NCBI GenBank assembly: GCA_023258825.1
Contig: JALQWE010000001.1
Span: forward strand, 1-34,562
DNA length: 34,562 nucleotides
Direction of reading: 5' to 3'
From: Planctomycetaceae bacterium
GTDB lineage: Bacteria > Planctomycetota > Planctomycetia > Planctomycetales > Planctomycetaceae
A program made the translations under genes and the position numbers. The number at the start of each line of letters is the position of its first letter. Position 1 is the first letter of the stretch. The notes under the pieces are model-generated. The model had not been told where the DNA came from and searched no databases. It saw nothing but the letters and a program-made list of their open reading frames with translations. Below are positions 26,930 to 34,562 of this stretch, piece by piece.

Positions 26930-27867
26930 TGATACACCTCACGAAATCGCCGCATGATCCAACCGGACAGCAGGTTGATCGCCAGGGTAATGACAAACAG
27001 CGTAATGCCTACCGCATACATACTCATTCGACTGATCGAATCTGCCGCACTGTCTCCTGTGCTCGCGTGAACCATGAACCCAGTCATCGTCTGCGAACCA
27101 CGCAGTGGATTGAGTGTCAAAAGCGGATTGCCGCCGGCCGCTATCGCGACAGCCATCGTCTCTCCTACAGCCCTCGAAAATGCCAGCAGAAAGGAGGCCA
27201 GGATCCCCGACAATGCCGCAGGGACAACAACGCGAGCCGACACGTCAAACCGAGTGCTGCCCAGTGCAAACGCCGCCTCTCGCAGACTCCGCGGTACCGA
27301 CCGAATCACATCCTCACTGAGCGACGCAATCAGAGGCGTCACCATAATCCCCACAACGATCCCGGCACTCAAGCTATTAAAGACAGCCACATCCATCCCA
27401 AGCCATTGCAACAGCGGCTTCAGAATCCATGGCGTGATAAACTTCAATGCAAAAAAACCAAAGACCACTGAAGGAATACCCGCGAGAATCTCCAGAACAG
27501 GCTTTAACCACTCACGCTCCCTCGGGTGCGCGTACTCACTCATGTAGATCGCTGCACCCAAACCGGCAGGAATACTCACCGCCGATGCAATGAAGGCCAC
27601 CAGAAAGGTACCCGACAGCAGTGGCCAGATTCCGAACTGCCCGCCCTCGCCATCGCGGGGCTTCCACTGAGTCGACGTCAGAAACTCCGCCAGTGACACC
27701 CGCTCAAAAAACGCCACTTTTGAGCCCGGAGCATATACAGCATTACTGAGCAGCACAAAGATGATCGCCGCGGTCGTCAGCACCGATAAAGCGGCACACA
27801 CAAACAACGCCCACTGAATGAACGTTTCGTGCCGACGATGAATACGACGAGTCGCCCAGGAAGGCAT
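26926..27867 (-). CDS. pstC: Phosphate ABC transporter permease PstC
   Basis: The 313-residue inner-membrane permease has about six helices. LEILAGIPSVVFGFFAL and the EAA loop RSVPRSLREAAFALGSTRFD (split across the PstB contact) are typical, as is FSRAVGETMAVAIAAGGNP. It starts at ATG 27867 and overlaps pstA by 4 bases at its stop. The periplasmic substrate-binding protein gene pstS lies 303 bases upstream with a hairpin between them, so pstS may be made in excess over the permeases. That 303-base gap (27868-28170) contains no gene I trust. Confidence 0.94.
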   Translation of the reverse strand: MPSWATRRIHRRHETFIQWALFVCAALSVLTTAAIIFVLLSNAVYAPGSKVAFFERVSLAEFLTSTQWKPRDGEGGQFGIWPLLSGTFLVAFIASAVSIPAGLGAAIYMSEYAHPREREWLKPVLEILAGIPSVVFGFFALKFITPWILKPLLQWLGMDVAVFNSLSAGIVVGIMVTPLIASLSEDVIRSVPRSLREAAFALGSTRFDVSARVVVPAALSGILASFLLAFSRAVGETMAVAIAAGGNPLLTLNPLRGSQTMTGFMVHASTGDSAADSISRMSMYAVGITLFVITLAINLLSGWIMRRFREVYQ

Positions 27868-28043
27868 AAACTCAGTTACTCGACAGTTTGAGGGAAATCA
27901 CGAATCAAACCTGACAGTACGTCGAAAGTATCCCCGAGATACGACTGCCCTGAAAACCTCAGACTCACGAGGGGCGTCAGACGACCTTTCAACAGACTCC
28001 TGATTCCACATTCTGACAAACAGACACTCCCTGTCCAACCAGC

Positions 28044-28076
28044 AGGGAACTCAAAAAAACACTTTCCCGAGTTCCC
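28044..28076. promoter_or_regulatory. Stem-loop between pstS and pstC
   Basis: GGGAACTC (28044-28051) and GAGTTCCC (28069-28076) form a perfect 8-base stem with a 17-base loop. It sits between pstS and pstC on their transcript. There is no T-run after it on the minus strand, so it looks like an mRNA-stabilising or processing hairpin rather than a full terminator, fitting a high ratio of binding protein to permease. Confidence 0.5.
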
Positions 28077-28170
28077 CGCAGTTACATCGCTGCTGACCGG
28101 CACCAATCCAACCACTTTCCGGTGAATCCCAACGCACCACCTGCAGCTCCTCCCGGAGCCACATCATCAC

Positions 28171-29148
28171 TCACTTCGCGGACGTCGCCGCATCCAGTGC
28201 TTCCACGGATGCTTTCAAGTCCGCTTCTGCGAGGGGCACGTAACCCACTTTGCTTACCTGTGCCTGCCCTTCACTCAGAAAGAACCTCGCAAAATCCTGA
28301 ACCTCCGGGCGAGCCAGCGACTTCCTGTTCACGTAAATAAACAATGGACGCGACAACGGCTTGTAGGCTCCCGTCTGCACACTCTCGGTCGAGGGCAATA
28401 CGCCATCAGCGGCACTTTCCGTCGACGACACCCTTAATGCCTTGACCTTGTCCTGGTTTGAAAAGTAGTAGGCACAACCAAAAAATCCCATGCCCCCCTT
28501 TTCACCGGAAACTCCAGTAATCGTCACGTTGTCGTCCGCACTGGCACTGTAGTTGTCCGTGATCAGATCCTCTTTCCCGTTGATCACCTCCGTGAAGTAG
28601 TCAAACGTACCCGACTCTTCCCCAGGGCCAAACAGAGCGATCGGCACGTCCGGCCATGACGGATCCACGTCTTTCCATGACTTCACCGCACTTCCTGGCT
28701 CCCAGATCTTTTTCAACTGCGCCACGGTGATCGAGTCAACCCAGTCATTCTCCCGATTCACACACACCGTCAAGCCATCCAACGCAATTTTCAACTCCAG
28801 TAACTCAATCCCGTTTTTTTCACAATCTGATCGCTCTGACTCCTTCACCGGACGCGATGCATTGGCAATATCAATCCGCCCGGCAATCATCTCCTTGAAA
28901 CCAGTCCCAGTCCCAGTCACTTTCAAGGCAACTTTTGTATCCGTAAAACGCGACTCAAACTCCTCCTGCACGGCAGCGGCAACCTTGGCCACAGTGCTGG
29001 ACCCGTCAACCTGAATCCGCTTCGAACTCTCTGCAGCGGCAGGTGCCTCACCAGCAGACGAGCCCGGCGCATCCACAGACTCTACTGTGCACCCCGCAAC
29101 CATCAACACCATCGCCAGATACACGCCCAGTTTCACACACTCTCTCAT
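28171..29148 (-). CDS. pstS: Phosphate-binding lipoprotein PstS
   Basis: The 325-residue protein starts at ATG 29148 with GGAAAG just upstream. The signal peptide ends in a lipobox, VAGC (Cys20), so the protein is lipid-anchored. After an Ala/Ser-rich linker the mature domain begins IQVDGSSTVAKV (45-56), where the Gly-Ser-Ser-Thr loop binds phosphate. GTGTGFKEMIAGRIDIANASRP (shown in two parts: GTGTGFKEMI and DIANASRP) and GPGEESGTFDYFTEVI supply the other ligands. It captures phosphate outside the inner membrane and hands it to PstCA. It is the first gene of the pst operon, with a putative Pho box 108 bases before its start. Confidence 0.95.
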   Translation of the reverse strand: MRECVKLGVYLAMVLMVAGCTVESVDAPGSSAGEAPAAAESSKRIQVDGSSTVAKVAAAVQEEFESRFTDTKVALKVTGTGTGFKEMIAGRIDIANASRPVKESERSDCEKNGIELLELKIALDGLTVCVNRENDWVDSITVAQLKKIWEPGSAVKSWKDVDPSWPDVPIALFGPGEESGTFDYFTEVINGKEDLITDNYSASADDNVTITGVSGEKGGMGFFGCAYYFSNQDKVKALRVSSTESAADGVLPSTESVQTGAYKPLSRPLFIYVNRKSLARPEVQDFARFFLSEGQAQVSKVGYVPLAEADLKASVEALDAATSAK

Positions 29149-29255
29149 GGTTCTTTCCAGTGAATCAATTCCGCCAGTATTCTGACACCCGCCGCCAGTA
29201 ACCGGCCGCAGACAACAACGCCAAAACACCTCTCTCGTTCAGTTCAACACCGAAT

Positions 29256-29273
29256 TGTTAAGAATCGGTTAAG
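29256..29273 (-). promoter_or_regulatory. Putative Pho box upstream of pstS
   Basis: On the minus strand it reads CTTAACC, four bases, CTTAACA (plus strand TGTTAAG at 29256-29262 and GGTTAAG at 29267-29273), the same 11-base phasing as the box before phoU. It is in the 434-base gap between divergent pstS and a DUF1559 gene and could serve both. I see no other element in that gap. Confidence 0.75.
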
Positions 29274-29582
29274 AAAAACAATCGAATCCACAACCACGCT
29301 ATCACACTCTCCTGTCGTTCCCCCAAGGCTAAACACCGACTTCCCGATCCCCAACTAAGGTTCGGCCAACTGAGGAGAAATTCCCCGGCGGCGAAAAATT
29401 CTCCACCAAATCGGCCACCCAATCACCGCCTTTTCTTCGAATTCCGTCAATCAGACTCCGGTACGGAATTTGCCAATCTGCCTACCTCGATGTCATTTTT
29501 CCGGAAACATTTCCAAAACTCTGAGCTACCGATTGTCTGCCATGAACGTTCTCAGGGGCGATGGATTACACAGGGCATTCGC

Positions 29583-30608
29583 ATGAAAAACGATCTGCGT
29601 CGCCGATCAAGCGGATTCACGCTCATCGAATTACTTGTCGTGATTGCGATCATTGCAATTCTCGTCGCTCTTTTGCTGCCTGCCGTTCAACAGGCCCGAG
29701 AAGCCGCTCGCCGAACTCAATGCCGAAATCACTTGAAGCAAATTGCCCTCGCCGTGGCAAACTACGAGTCCGCTTTCGGTCTGCTGCCACCCAGCATGGC
29801 AGTAAATCCCAATCTGACCACAAATGCCTCATGGTCTATTCACGGTCGCATTCTTCCGTATCTGGAACAAGTGTCGCTGTATCAACAAATTGATCTCTCG
29901 AAATCGTGGGGTAACTTTCCGGTTATCAGCAATTTTCGAGTTCCCGTTTACGCATGTCCGTCCGACCCGAAATCTGATCGCCCACGCGATACAGGGACCA
30001 ATGGAATTTTTCTGCTCCCCACCTGCTACGGCTTCAATTTCGGAACATGGCTGGTCTACAACCCCGTTACGGGCGCTGGCGGCGATGGCATCACTTTTCC
30101 GAACTCCCGTATTCGTTTTGCTGACCTGACCGACGGAACCAGCAATACCCTGCTGGCTTCAGAGGTACACGCATGGACCGCCTACACCAGAAATGGCGGA
30201 CCACCGTCCACTGCCGTCCCGAATACCATTGCCGACGTGGCCCTCTACGCAGCCTCCGGATTACGAGATCGGATCCTGCCAGCAACAAAAGATGGAACGG
30301 GACACACGGAATGGGCCAATGGCCATTCCCACCACAGCGGCTTTACGACCACACTCACGCCCAACTCAAACGTCGTCTTTGTCGATAACGGTGTCACTTA
30401 CCAGAACACGGACTACGCGTCACGCCAGGAAGGCAGTTCCCTGACGTCTGTCAGCTATTCCGCACTGAACTCTCGCAGTTATCACACGGGAAGTGTTCAC
30501 TCTGCTCTGTGCGACGGCTCTGTTCGAGTCGTCAGTTCCAGTATCGATCTCAGAGTCTGGAGAGCACTTGGAAGCCGCGATGGCGGGGAAGTAGCAACTG
30601 GTTTCTGA
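29583..30608 (+). CDS. DUF1559 pilin-like exported protein, divergent from pstS
   Basis: The 341-residue protein starts at ATG 29583, with AGGG 8 bases before it; an ATG at 29490 would add 31 residues of non-leader character. The leader MKNDLRRRSSG is followed by FTLIELLVVIAIIAILVALL with the canonical Gly before the cleavage point and Glu at +5. AVQQAREAARRTQCRNHLKQ and the middle FADLTDGTSNTLLASE are DUF1559 landmarks, and the end HTGSVHSALCDGSVRVVSSS then VWRALGSRDGGE is the usual C-terminal motif. The protein is probably anchored by its helix and exposed at the surface or in the periplasm. Its position opposite the pst operon with a Pho box between suggests phosphate control, an inference. 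Confidence 0.9.
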   Translation: MKNDLRRRSSGFTLIELLVVIAIIAILVALLLPAVQQAREAARRTQCRNHLKQIALAVANYESAFGLLPPSMAVNPNLTTNASWSIHGRILPYLEQVSLYQQIDLSKSWGNFPVISNFRVPVYACPSDPKSDRPRDTGTNGIFLLPTCYGFNFGTWLVYNPVTGAGGDGITFPNSRIRFADLTDGTSNTLLASEVHAWTAYTRNGGPPSTAVPNTIADVALYAASGLRDRILPATKDGTGHTEWANGHSHHSGFTTTLTPNSNVVFVDNGVTYQNTDYASRQEGSSLTSVSYSALNSRSYHTGSVHSALCDGSVRVVSSSIDLRVWRALGSRDGGEVATGF

Positions 30609-30644
30609 TTTCAGAGGAATCTTCCGGTCAGCTACCCCTCCTGA

Positions 30645-31343
30645 TCACCCGGAGGAATCTGTGCACTCCTGCTGAATTTCAGCAAACCAACTCTGCAGCC
30701 AGAGCCGGGGAATTCCAATAGAACAGACCTCAACTGTCCCTGTAAACCTGTCAGCGCCCGAAAACTCAAACCCCCGCTTTCTGGCGACAAAAGTCACAGT
30801 TCTGTCAGCTCGAACGCAGACTCCACGGACTGCTCCTGTGTCGCAATCCATACCTGACGGCAGATCCACGGCCAGCACTGCCGCTCCGGACTGATTGATC
30901 TGCTGAATCGCCTCGACGTATGGACTGACAACTTCTCCCCGAATCCCCGTGCCCAGCAAGGCGTCTACGATCAGATCACGTTTTGACAAGCCACGTAGAG
31001 CATCTCTGAGTTCTGCTGCATCTGGCTTCCGTACAACCATGCCCGATCGAATCAGAATGTCGAAGTTTGTCTGCGCATCGCTGCTGAGTACTCGATTTCC
31101 CGACACCAGAAACACCTCAGCAGAGATGCCCTCCGCAGCCAGCAGACGTGCTACAGCAAGGCCGTCACCCCCATTGTTTCCGTGTCCGGCCATGATCAGA
31201 ATTCGCTGCCATGAACCACTCTGAGCGATCGCGCGACAAACCCCGCGAGCCGCATTCTCCATCAACAACAGGCCGGGGATCCCCAGCAGGCGAATTGCAT
31301 CCTGATCCAGTCTCCGAACCTGATCGCGCGTCAGGAATTCCAT
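30645..31343 (-). CDS. nnrE: NAD(P)H-hydrate epimerase (YjeF N-terminal domain)
   Basis: The 232-residue protein is the epimerase half of the NAD(P)HX repair system. GIPGLLLMENAARG (21-34) and MAGHGNNGGDGLAVAR (51-66) are the Rossmann-like substrate motifs. IVDALLGTGIRGEV and VDLPSGMDCDTG provide the catalytic Asp and potassium site. It interconverts the R and S hydrates of NADH or NADPH so a dehydratase can restore them. The C-terminal dehydratase domain found fused in E. coli YjeF is absent, so the partner must be encoded elsewhere. It converges with the DUF1559 gene, whose stop is 36 bases away, and follows the DAHP synthase on the same strand. Confidence 0.92.
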   Translation of the reverse strand: MEFLTRDQVRRLDQDAIRLLGIPGLLLMENAARGVCRAIAQSGSWQRILIMAGHGNNGGDGLAVARLLAAEGISAEVFLVSGNRVLSSDAQTNFDILIRSGMVVRKPDAAELRDALRGLSKRDLIVDALLGTGIRGEVVSPYVEAIQQINQSGAAVLAVDLPSGMDCDTGAVRGVCVRADRTVTFVARKRGFEFSGADRFTGTVEVCSIGIPRLWLQSWFAEIQQECTDSSG

Positions 31344-31401
31344 GTCGCCAACTCCGGGTTTTCACCATTCACCGAAGAGCTCTGCACGCAGTCTCCCGCG
31401 A

Positions 31402-32493
31402 TCAGCCAGCAACACCGGATGCTGAGCGCAGTCGAGATGCGGCCGAACGCAGCAATTCCGCTGTCGTATTCAGGTCAATACAACCGTCGGTGATACTAAC
31501 TCCATATTTCAACGCCCCTGGATCATCCCCCAGCGTCTGTGCTCCCTCATGGAGATTGCTCTCCAGCATCAACCCCACGATCTCATCATTGCCCGCAGCA
31601 CGCTGCTCGATCACATCCGACCAGACTTCCGGTTGCCGTCGATAGTCCTTGCTGGAATTTGCATGGCTGCAATCCACCACCAGCCTCGGAGGTAGCTTTG
31701 CTGACCTCAGCATTCGACTGGCCTCAGCCACTGCTTCCGCATGGTAGTTCGGACCAGATCGCCCTCCTCGCAGAATCAGGTGCCCATACTCATTACCACG
31801 TGTAGTCATGACACACGTCTTGCCATCATGATTAATCCCAAGGAAATGATGCGACGCACTGGCCGCTTTCATTGCATTGATGGCCACTTCCAGACTGCCC
31901 TCCGTGCTGTTCTTGAACCCCACTGGCATCGACAGACCACTCGCCATCTGTCGATGCGTCGGAGATTCCGTCGTTCGAGCACCAATCGATGCCAGCGTAA
32001 TCAGGTCAGCGATGTACTGCGGCGTAATCGGTTCAAGCATCTCGGTAGCCGCCGGCAACCCGACACAGTTGATGTCACAAAGAATCCGCCTCGCTCTGCG
32101 AAGCCCCTCCGCGATGTCAAAGGTATCATTCAGATGCGGATCGTTGATCATGCCTTTCCAGCCCACCGTCGTCCGGGGTTTTTCAAAGTACACACGCATG
32201 ACCACCAGAATGGAATCACCGACCTCGTCAGCCACGACCTTCAGCCCGCGAGCATACTCCAGCGCCATTTCGGTGTCGTGAATTGAGCAGGGGCCAACGA
32301 TGGCAATCACCCGCTTGTCTTTGCCCTTCAGAACATCGCACACCGCGCTACGCGAACGCCAGACATGGTTGGCAACTTCGGCCGTCAGCGGGTACTCCCG
32401 TTTCAGTTCAGCCGGAGAAATCAATGGCAGCGTACCACAAATGTTGACGTCCTGCAGGGAGGGCTCAGCTGTATTCGTTTCGGAGGGTTTCAT
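31402..32493 (-). CDS. aroG: 3-deoxy-7-phosphoheptulonate synthase, AroG-type
   Basis: The 363-residue class I-alpha DAHP synthase has GPCSIHD (67-73) with the metal-binding Cys, MRVYFEKPRTTVGWKG (99-114), AIGAR-like ASIGARTTESPTHRQ, PVGFKNSTEG and VVDCSHANSSKD with metal and substrate residues. It joins phosphoenolpyruvate and erythrose 4-phosphate, the entry to aromatic amino acid synthesis. I start at ATG 32493, giving MKPSETNTAE; ATG 32529 would add 12 residues. Which aromatic amino acid inhibits it cannot be told reliably. It lies 58 bases upstream of nnrE on the same strand and may be co-transcribed. Confidence 0.94.
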   Translation of the reverse strand: MKPSETNTAEPSLQDVNICGTLPLISPAELKREYPLTAEVANHVWRSRSAVCDVLKGKDKRVIAIVGPCSIHDTEMALEYARGLKVVADEVGDSILVVMRVYFEKPRTTVGWKGMINDPHLNDTFDIAEGLRRARRILCDINCVGLPAATEMLEPITPQYIADLITLASIGARTTESPTHRQMASGLSMPVGFKNSTEGSLEVAINAMKAASASHHFLGINHDGKTCVMTTRGNEYGHLILRGGRSGPNYHAEAVAEASRMLRSAKLPPRLVVDCSHANSSKDYRRQPEVWSDVIEQRAAGNDEIVGLMLESNLHEGAQTLGDDPGALKYGVSITDGCIDLNTTAELLRSAASRLRSASGVAG

Positions 32494-32939
32494 CAGTCGT
32501 ATCCGGCCACACCCATTCCGGTGGACCATCCGGGAAATACCATCGGGGCAACTTCGGGCCAGGCCGCAGTTGTTATCTCTGCCTGATCGGCGGACACAGG
32601 ATGCAACAGAGTCACCCAGGAGCCCTCACGCTCGGCAACATGTCATCTTCGGGCCGGTTCATCTGCGACCGCAGATCCGGACGCCTAACCTGAATCAGCC
32701 CGAAGAACCCCAAGTATCCGGCAATGGATGACCTTTCGCAAGAACAGGCCTGAAAATGTGACGGAGTTGAGCGGATTCGAGCCCCGGCCCGGAAATTTCA
32801 TGAGTGTTTTCGCAGATTCGACGGGTTCTTCAGACGAGAAGGGCACAATCACACACGGGATTCCCCCCGAAAGAAACGGCACACATTCCTCCGGTCGGTG
32901 ATGAAATCTTCAGATCGCCTTTCACCGATGCTCGATGGA
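32494..32939 (+). other. Gene-free stretch before aroG
   Basis: These ~446 bases separate the aroG start from the stop of the deacylase gene upstream on the minus strand, so they should contain the aroG promoter. I find no gene, RNA or clear promoter motif. A GGATTCGAGCCCC at 32773-32785 looks like a tRNA T-loop, but no cloverleaf can be drawn around it. Confidence 0.6.
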
Positions 32940-33971
32940 TTAGCGGTCCAGATCTTTCGCAACCACGACAATGTGCTGCCCCTTGGGGACCGGCGCGGCC
33001 CACGCCTGCGCCAGCACAACCCCATCAAGGGCTGCCACACAGGCATAAGGTGGAAGATCAAACTGATCAAAGTCGTGCAGATAGCCTACCGTCTGACCTT
33101 TCTTCACAGCTGTGCCACATTCCACCAATGGCTCATAATGCCCGGCAAAGGGTGCTGGAATGAAGCAGCCACGATCCACCATCTCCAGTCTCTTCTGAGT
33201 TCCCGCTTTGTGGTGGGCTATGGGCTCAATCGTTCCAGACATCAGTCCATTGTTGATCAGGGCCGCAAGGACTCCCTGTCGACCGTAACGAACACCCTCC
33301 GGATTCACCGCTCGCCCCCAACCCAACTCTGTGCCAACAGTGATCTTCCCCAATCGCTCCGCCTCAGAGGGAAGAAGCCCGGGCGTCTGATTCTGATAAA
33401 TCATCAGAGCCGGCGTCCCGAACCATCGTGCCGTCTCCTCAATTTTTGCAGCCTGCAGCGGATCATCAACCGGATGATAATTCGCACATATCGCAAATCG
33501 TGCCACATCGCCACCAGAGTGCAGATCCAGCACGATGTGCACGCGTGGCCAGATGTACGTTCTCACAAAGTCTGCAATTCGATGAGTGATTCCAGACAGA
33601 GCGGGGTGGCGGCCGGCACCGTCTACAAATGCCCGATTCAGGTTCACCCCATCATCCATACGACTCTCCCGAGTTCCACTCAGAAAGGCTGACGGATTCA
33701 GAACGGGGATCAGAATTATTCGGCCACGCACGTCCTCGAAACGAATCTCACGAACCAGGTGCTTTAATGCCACAGGGCCTTCATATTCATTGCCATGGTT
33801 CGATCCAAACGCAACCAGTCCCTGCCCCTCACTGGCCTCCGGCCCCACAAACACAGTCAGCGGAAACAAGTGGTCCCCCCAAATGCTGTCGTGCTCCAGT
33901 GCCACCCAGTAATCACGTCGCCCTGGTGAATCCAGATCCAGTCGCTCCGGTCGCACGATCTCTCTGAGCAT
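32940..33971 (-). CDS. Succinylglutamate desuccinylase / aspartoacylase family deacylase
   Basis: The 343-residue zinc hydrolase has GSNHGNEYEGPVALKHL (57-73) with zinc ligands His59 and Glu62, DDGVNLNRAF (106-115) and VLDLHSGGD (147-155) with the third ligand His151. A catalytic Glu is expected in VGTELGWG. The C-terminal ~100 residues (from about RGCFIPAPFAGHYEP) form a barrel-like domain with a beta-rich, biotinyl-like character, as in DoeB-type N-acetyl-diaminobutyrate deacetylases. It probably removes an acyl group from an amino acid derivative. No ectoine or arginine degradation genes are adjacent, so the substrate is open. It starts at ATG 33971. Confidence 0.85.
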   Translation of the reverse strand: MLREIVRPERLDLDSPGRRDYWVALEHDSIWGDHLFPLTVFVGPEASEGQGLVAFGSNHGNEYEGPVALKHLVREIRFEDVRGRIILIPVLNPSAFLSGTRESRMDDGVNLNRAFVDGAGRHPALSGITHRIADFVRTYIWPRVHIVLDLHSGGDVARFAICANYHPVDDPLQAAKIEETARWFGTPALMIYQNQTPGLLPSEAERLGKITVGTELGWGRAVNPEGVRYGRQGVLAALINNGLMSGTIEPIAHHKAGTQKRLEMVDRGCFIPAPFAGHYEPLVECGTAVKKGQTVGYLHDFDQFDLPPYACVAALDGVVLAQAWAAPVPKGQHIVVVAKDLDR

Positions 33972-34562
33972 TTTCTCGTCCCCTGTTCCTCATATCGTCA
34001 GTACAACTTAAAAACAGCCTGCAACCACCAGGACACCCTCAACCACTCACCCCATGGTGGCAACTCGGGAATTGTGACGGGAACCCCGAAACCTGAAAAG
34101 CCTGAATCAGACAACGGCACCTGGCATCCACTCAAACCAAGCTCACTAGGTGCCATGCACCTCATTAGCCCCATGCGAGAAAAAACTGGTCAAGATGACC
34201 AGTTTCAATCTCAACCCACTTGAGTCGAATGTGTCGACATACCCTGGCCCACAAACGTGTGCCGTGCTGTGGTTCTTTTACGGCCGACTGTGCAGGCGCG
34301 ATGCCTGGGAATCTCTGATTCCGACTCTCAAGGCAGTGAAAGGCGCAGCAGAGACGGTTTTTCCACTCAGAATCTGAATTCTATCTGCGTCACTTCCGTA
34401 CCAATACCGCCGAGCAGTCCGCGTTATTCAGCGGGGGCCGGAATCTTTCAGCGCTGCGACGGGGTACTTCGGCAGTTTCGTCTCAGGCTGCTGACATTTG
34501 CAAGGGCCTCCGGACGTCCTGCTTCCGTGCGGAATCGCCGGCGGAAGTTGCGCACGAGATCC
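33972..34562. other. Right end of the window, no confident gene
   Basis: I find no gene with recognisable domains in the last ~590 bases. Two minus-strand frames enter from the right edge and stop at 34448 and 34428; either could be the C-terminal end of a gene lying mostly outside. One would end PKYPVAALKDSGPR, the other SSLRRNCRSTPSQR, and I cannot choose between them. The stretch also holds the palindromes noted at 34148-34205. Confidence 0.5.
34183..34205. promoter_or_regulatory. Perfect inverted repeat, possible operator
   Basis: AAACTGGTC (34183-34191), five bases, GACCAGTTT (34197-34205): a perfect 9-base inverted repeat. The 23-base size suits a dimeric repressor site. It is not followed by a T-run on the plus strand. 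A second, smaller palindrome, AGGTGCCATGCACCT, is at 34148-34162. Confidence 0.45.

Noticed and set aside
27876..28115. 79-codon minus-strand frame between pstS and pstC
   Set aside because: No domain or ribosome binding site is seen, and the frame runs through the stem-loop at 28044-28076.
34150..34377. 75-codon plus-strand frame at the right end
   Set aside because: It runs across both palindromes, has no family resemblance and lacks a good ribosome binding site.

Overview
The window is chromosomal DNA from a bacterium that is almost certainly a member of the Planctomycetota. Two DUF1559 proteins with pilin-like N-termini, a formylmethanofuran-dehydrogenase-type gene pair (bacterial tetrahydromethanopterin-linked C1 genes are typical of planctomycetes and methylotrophs), and exported proteins of planctomycete type all point there. 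The genus cannot be named from sequence alone. No rRNA, tRNA, CRISPR array or prophage was seen.

Layout. 1-6.8 kb (mostly minus strand): a nucleoside hydrolase overlapping a truncated ribokinase, argH, queF, a formylmethanofuran dehydrogenase B/D pair and cysE. 7.0-8.6 kb (plus): two exported proteins of unknown role. 8.6-9.0 kb: a cluster of a short GGTGCCACCCA repeat. 9.3-14.0 kb: a Tat-exported amidohydrolase, a polyprenol/phytol-kinase-like membrane protein, an RluA-family pseudouridine synthase and moeA. 14.0-16.7 kb: a transposase of the REP-associated (RAYT/IS200-like) type, with further repeats on both sides, including a ~250 bp duplicated composite element. 16.7-19.2 kb (plus): a HAD hydrolase, a UbiA-like prenyltransferase and pyrE. 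19.3-20.6 kb: a clear cobalamin riboswitch leading into a DUF1559 pilin-like protein, with a hairpin over its ribosome binding site. 21.3-23.1 kb: a conserved hypothetical protein and a 2Fe-2S ferredoxin. 23.2-29.1 kb (minus): a phosphate regulon pstS-pstC-pstA-pstB-phoU-phoB with two CTTAACA-type direct-repeat boxes. 29.6-34 kb: a second DUF1559 protein divergent from pstS, then nnrE, a DAHP synthase and an aspartoacylase-family deacylase.

Themes. (1) The two DUF1559 proteins each sit beside a nutrient-sensing control element: a B12 riboswitch for one, a putative Pho box for the other. This suggests that some members of this very large planctomycete family are nutrient-responsive surface components. 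(2) The dispersed GGTGCCACCCA sequence, its inverted pairs and the RAYT gene among them look like a REP/BIME-type repeat system. (3) The FmdB homologue keeps the metal-ligand cysteine and cluster cysteines and has a separate D subunit, so it may form a redox-active enzyme rather than the purely hydrolytic complex of methylotrophic proteobacteria. moeA, for molybdenum cofactor synthesis, lies 7 kb away.
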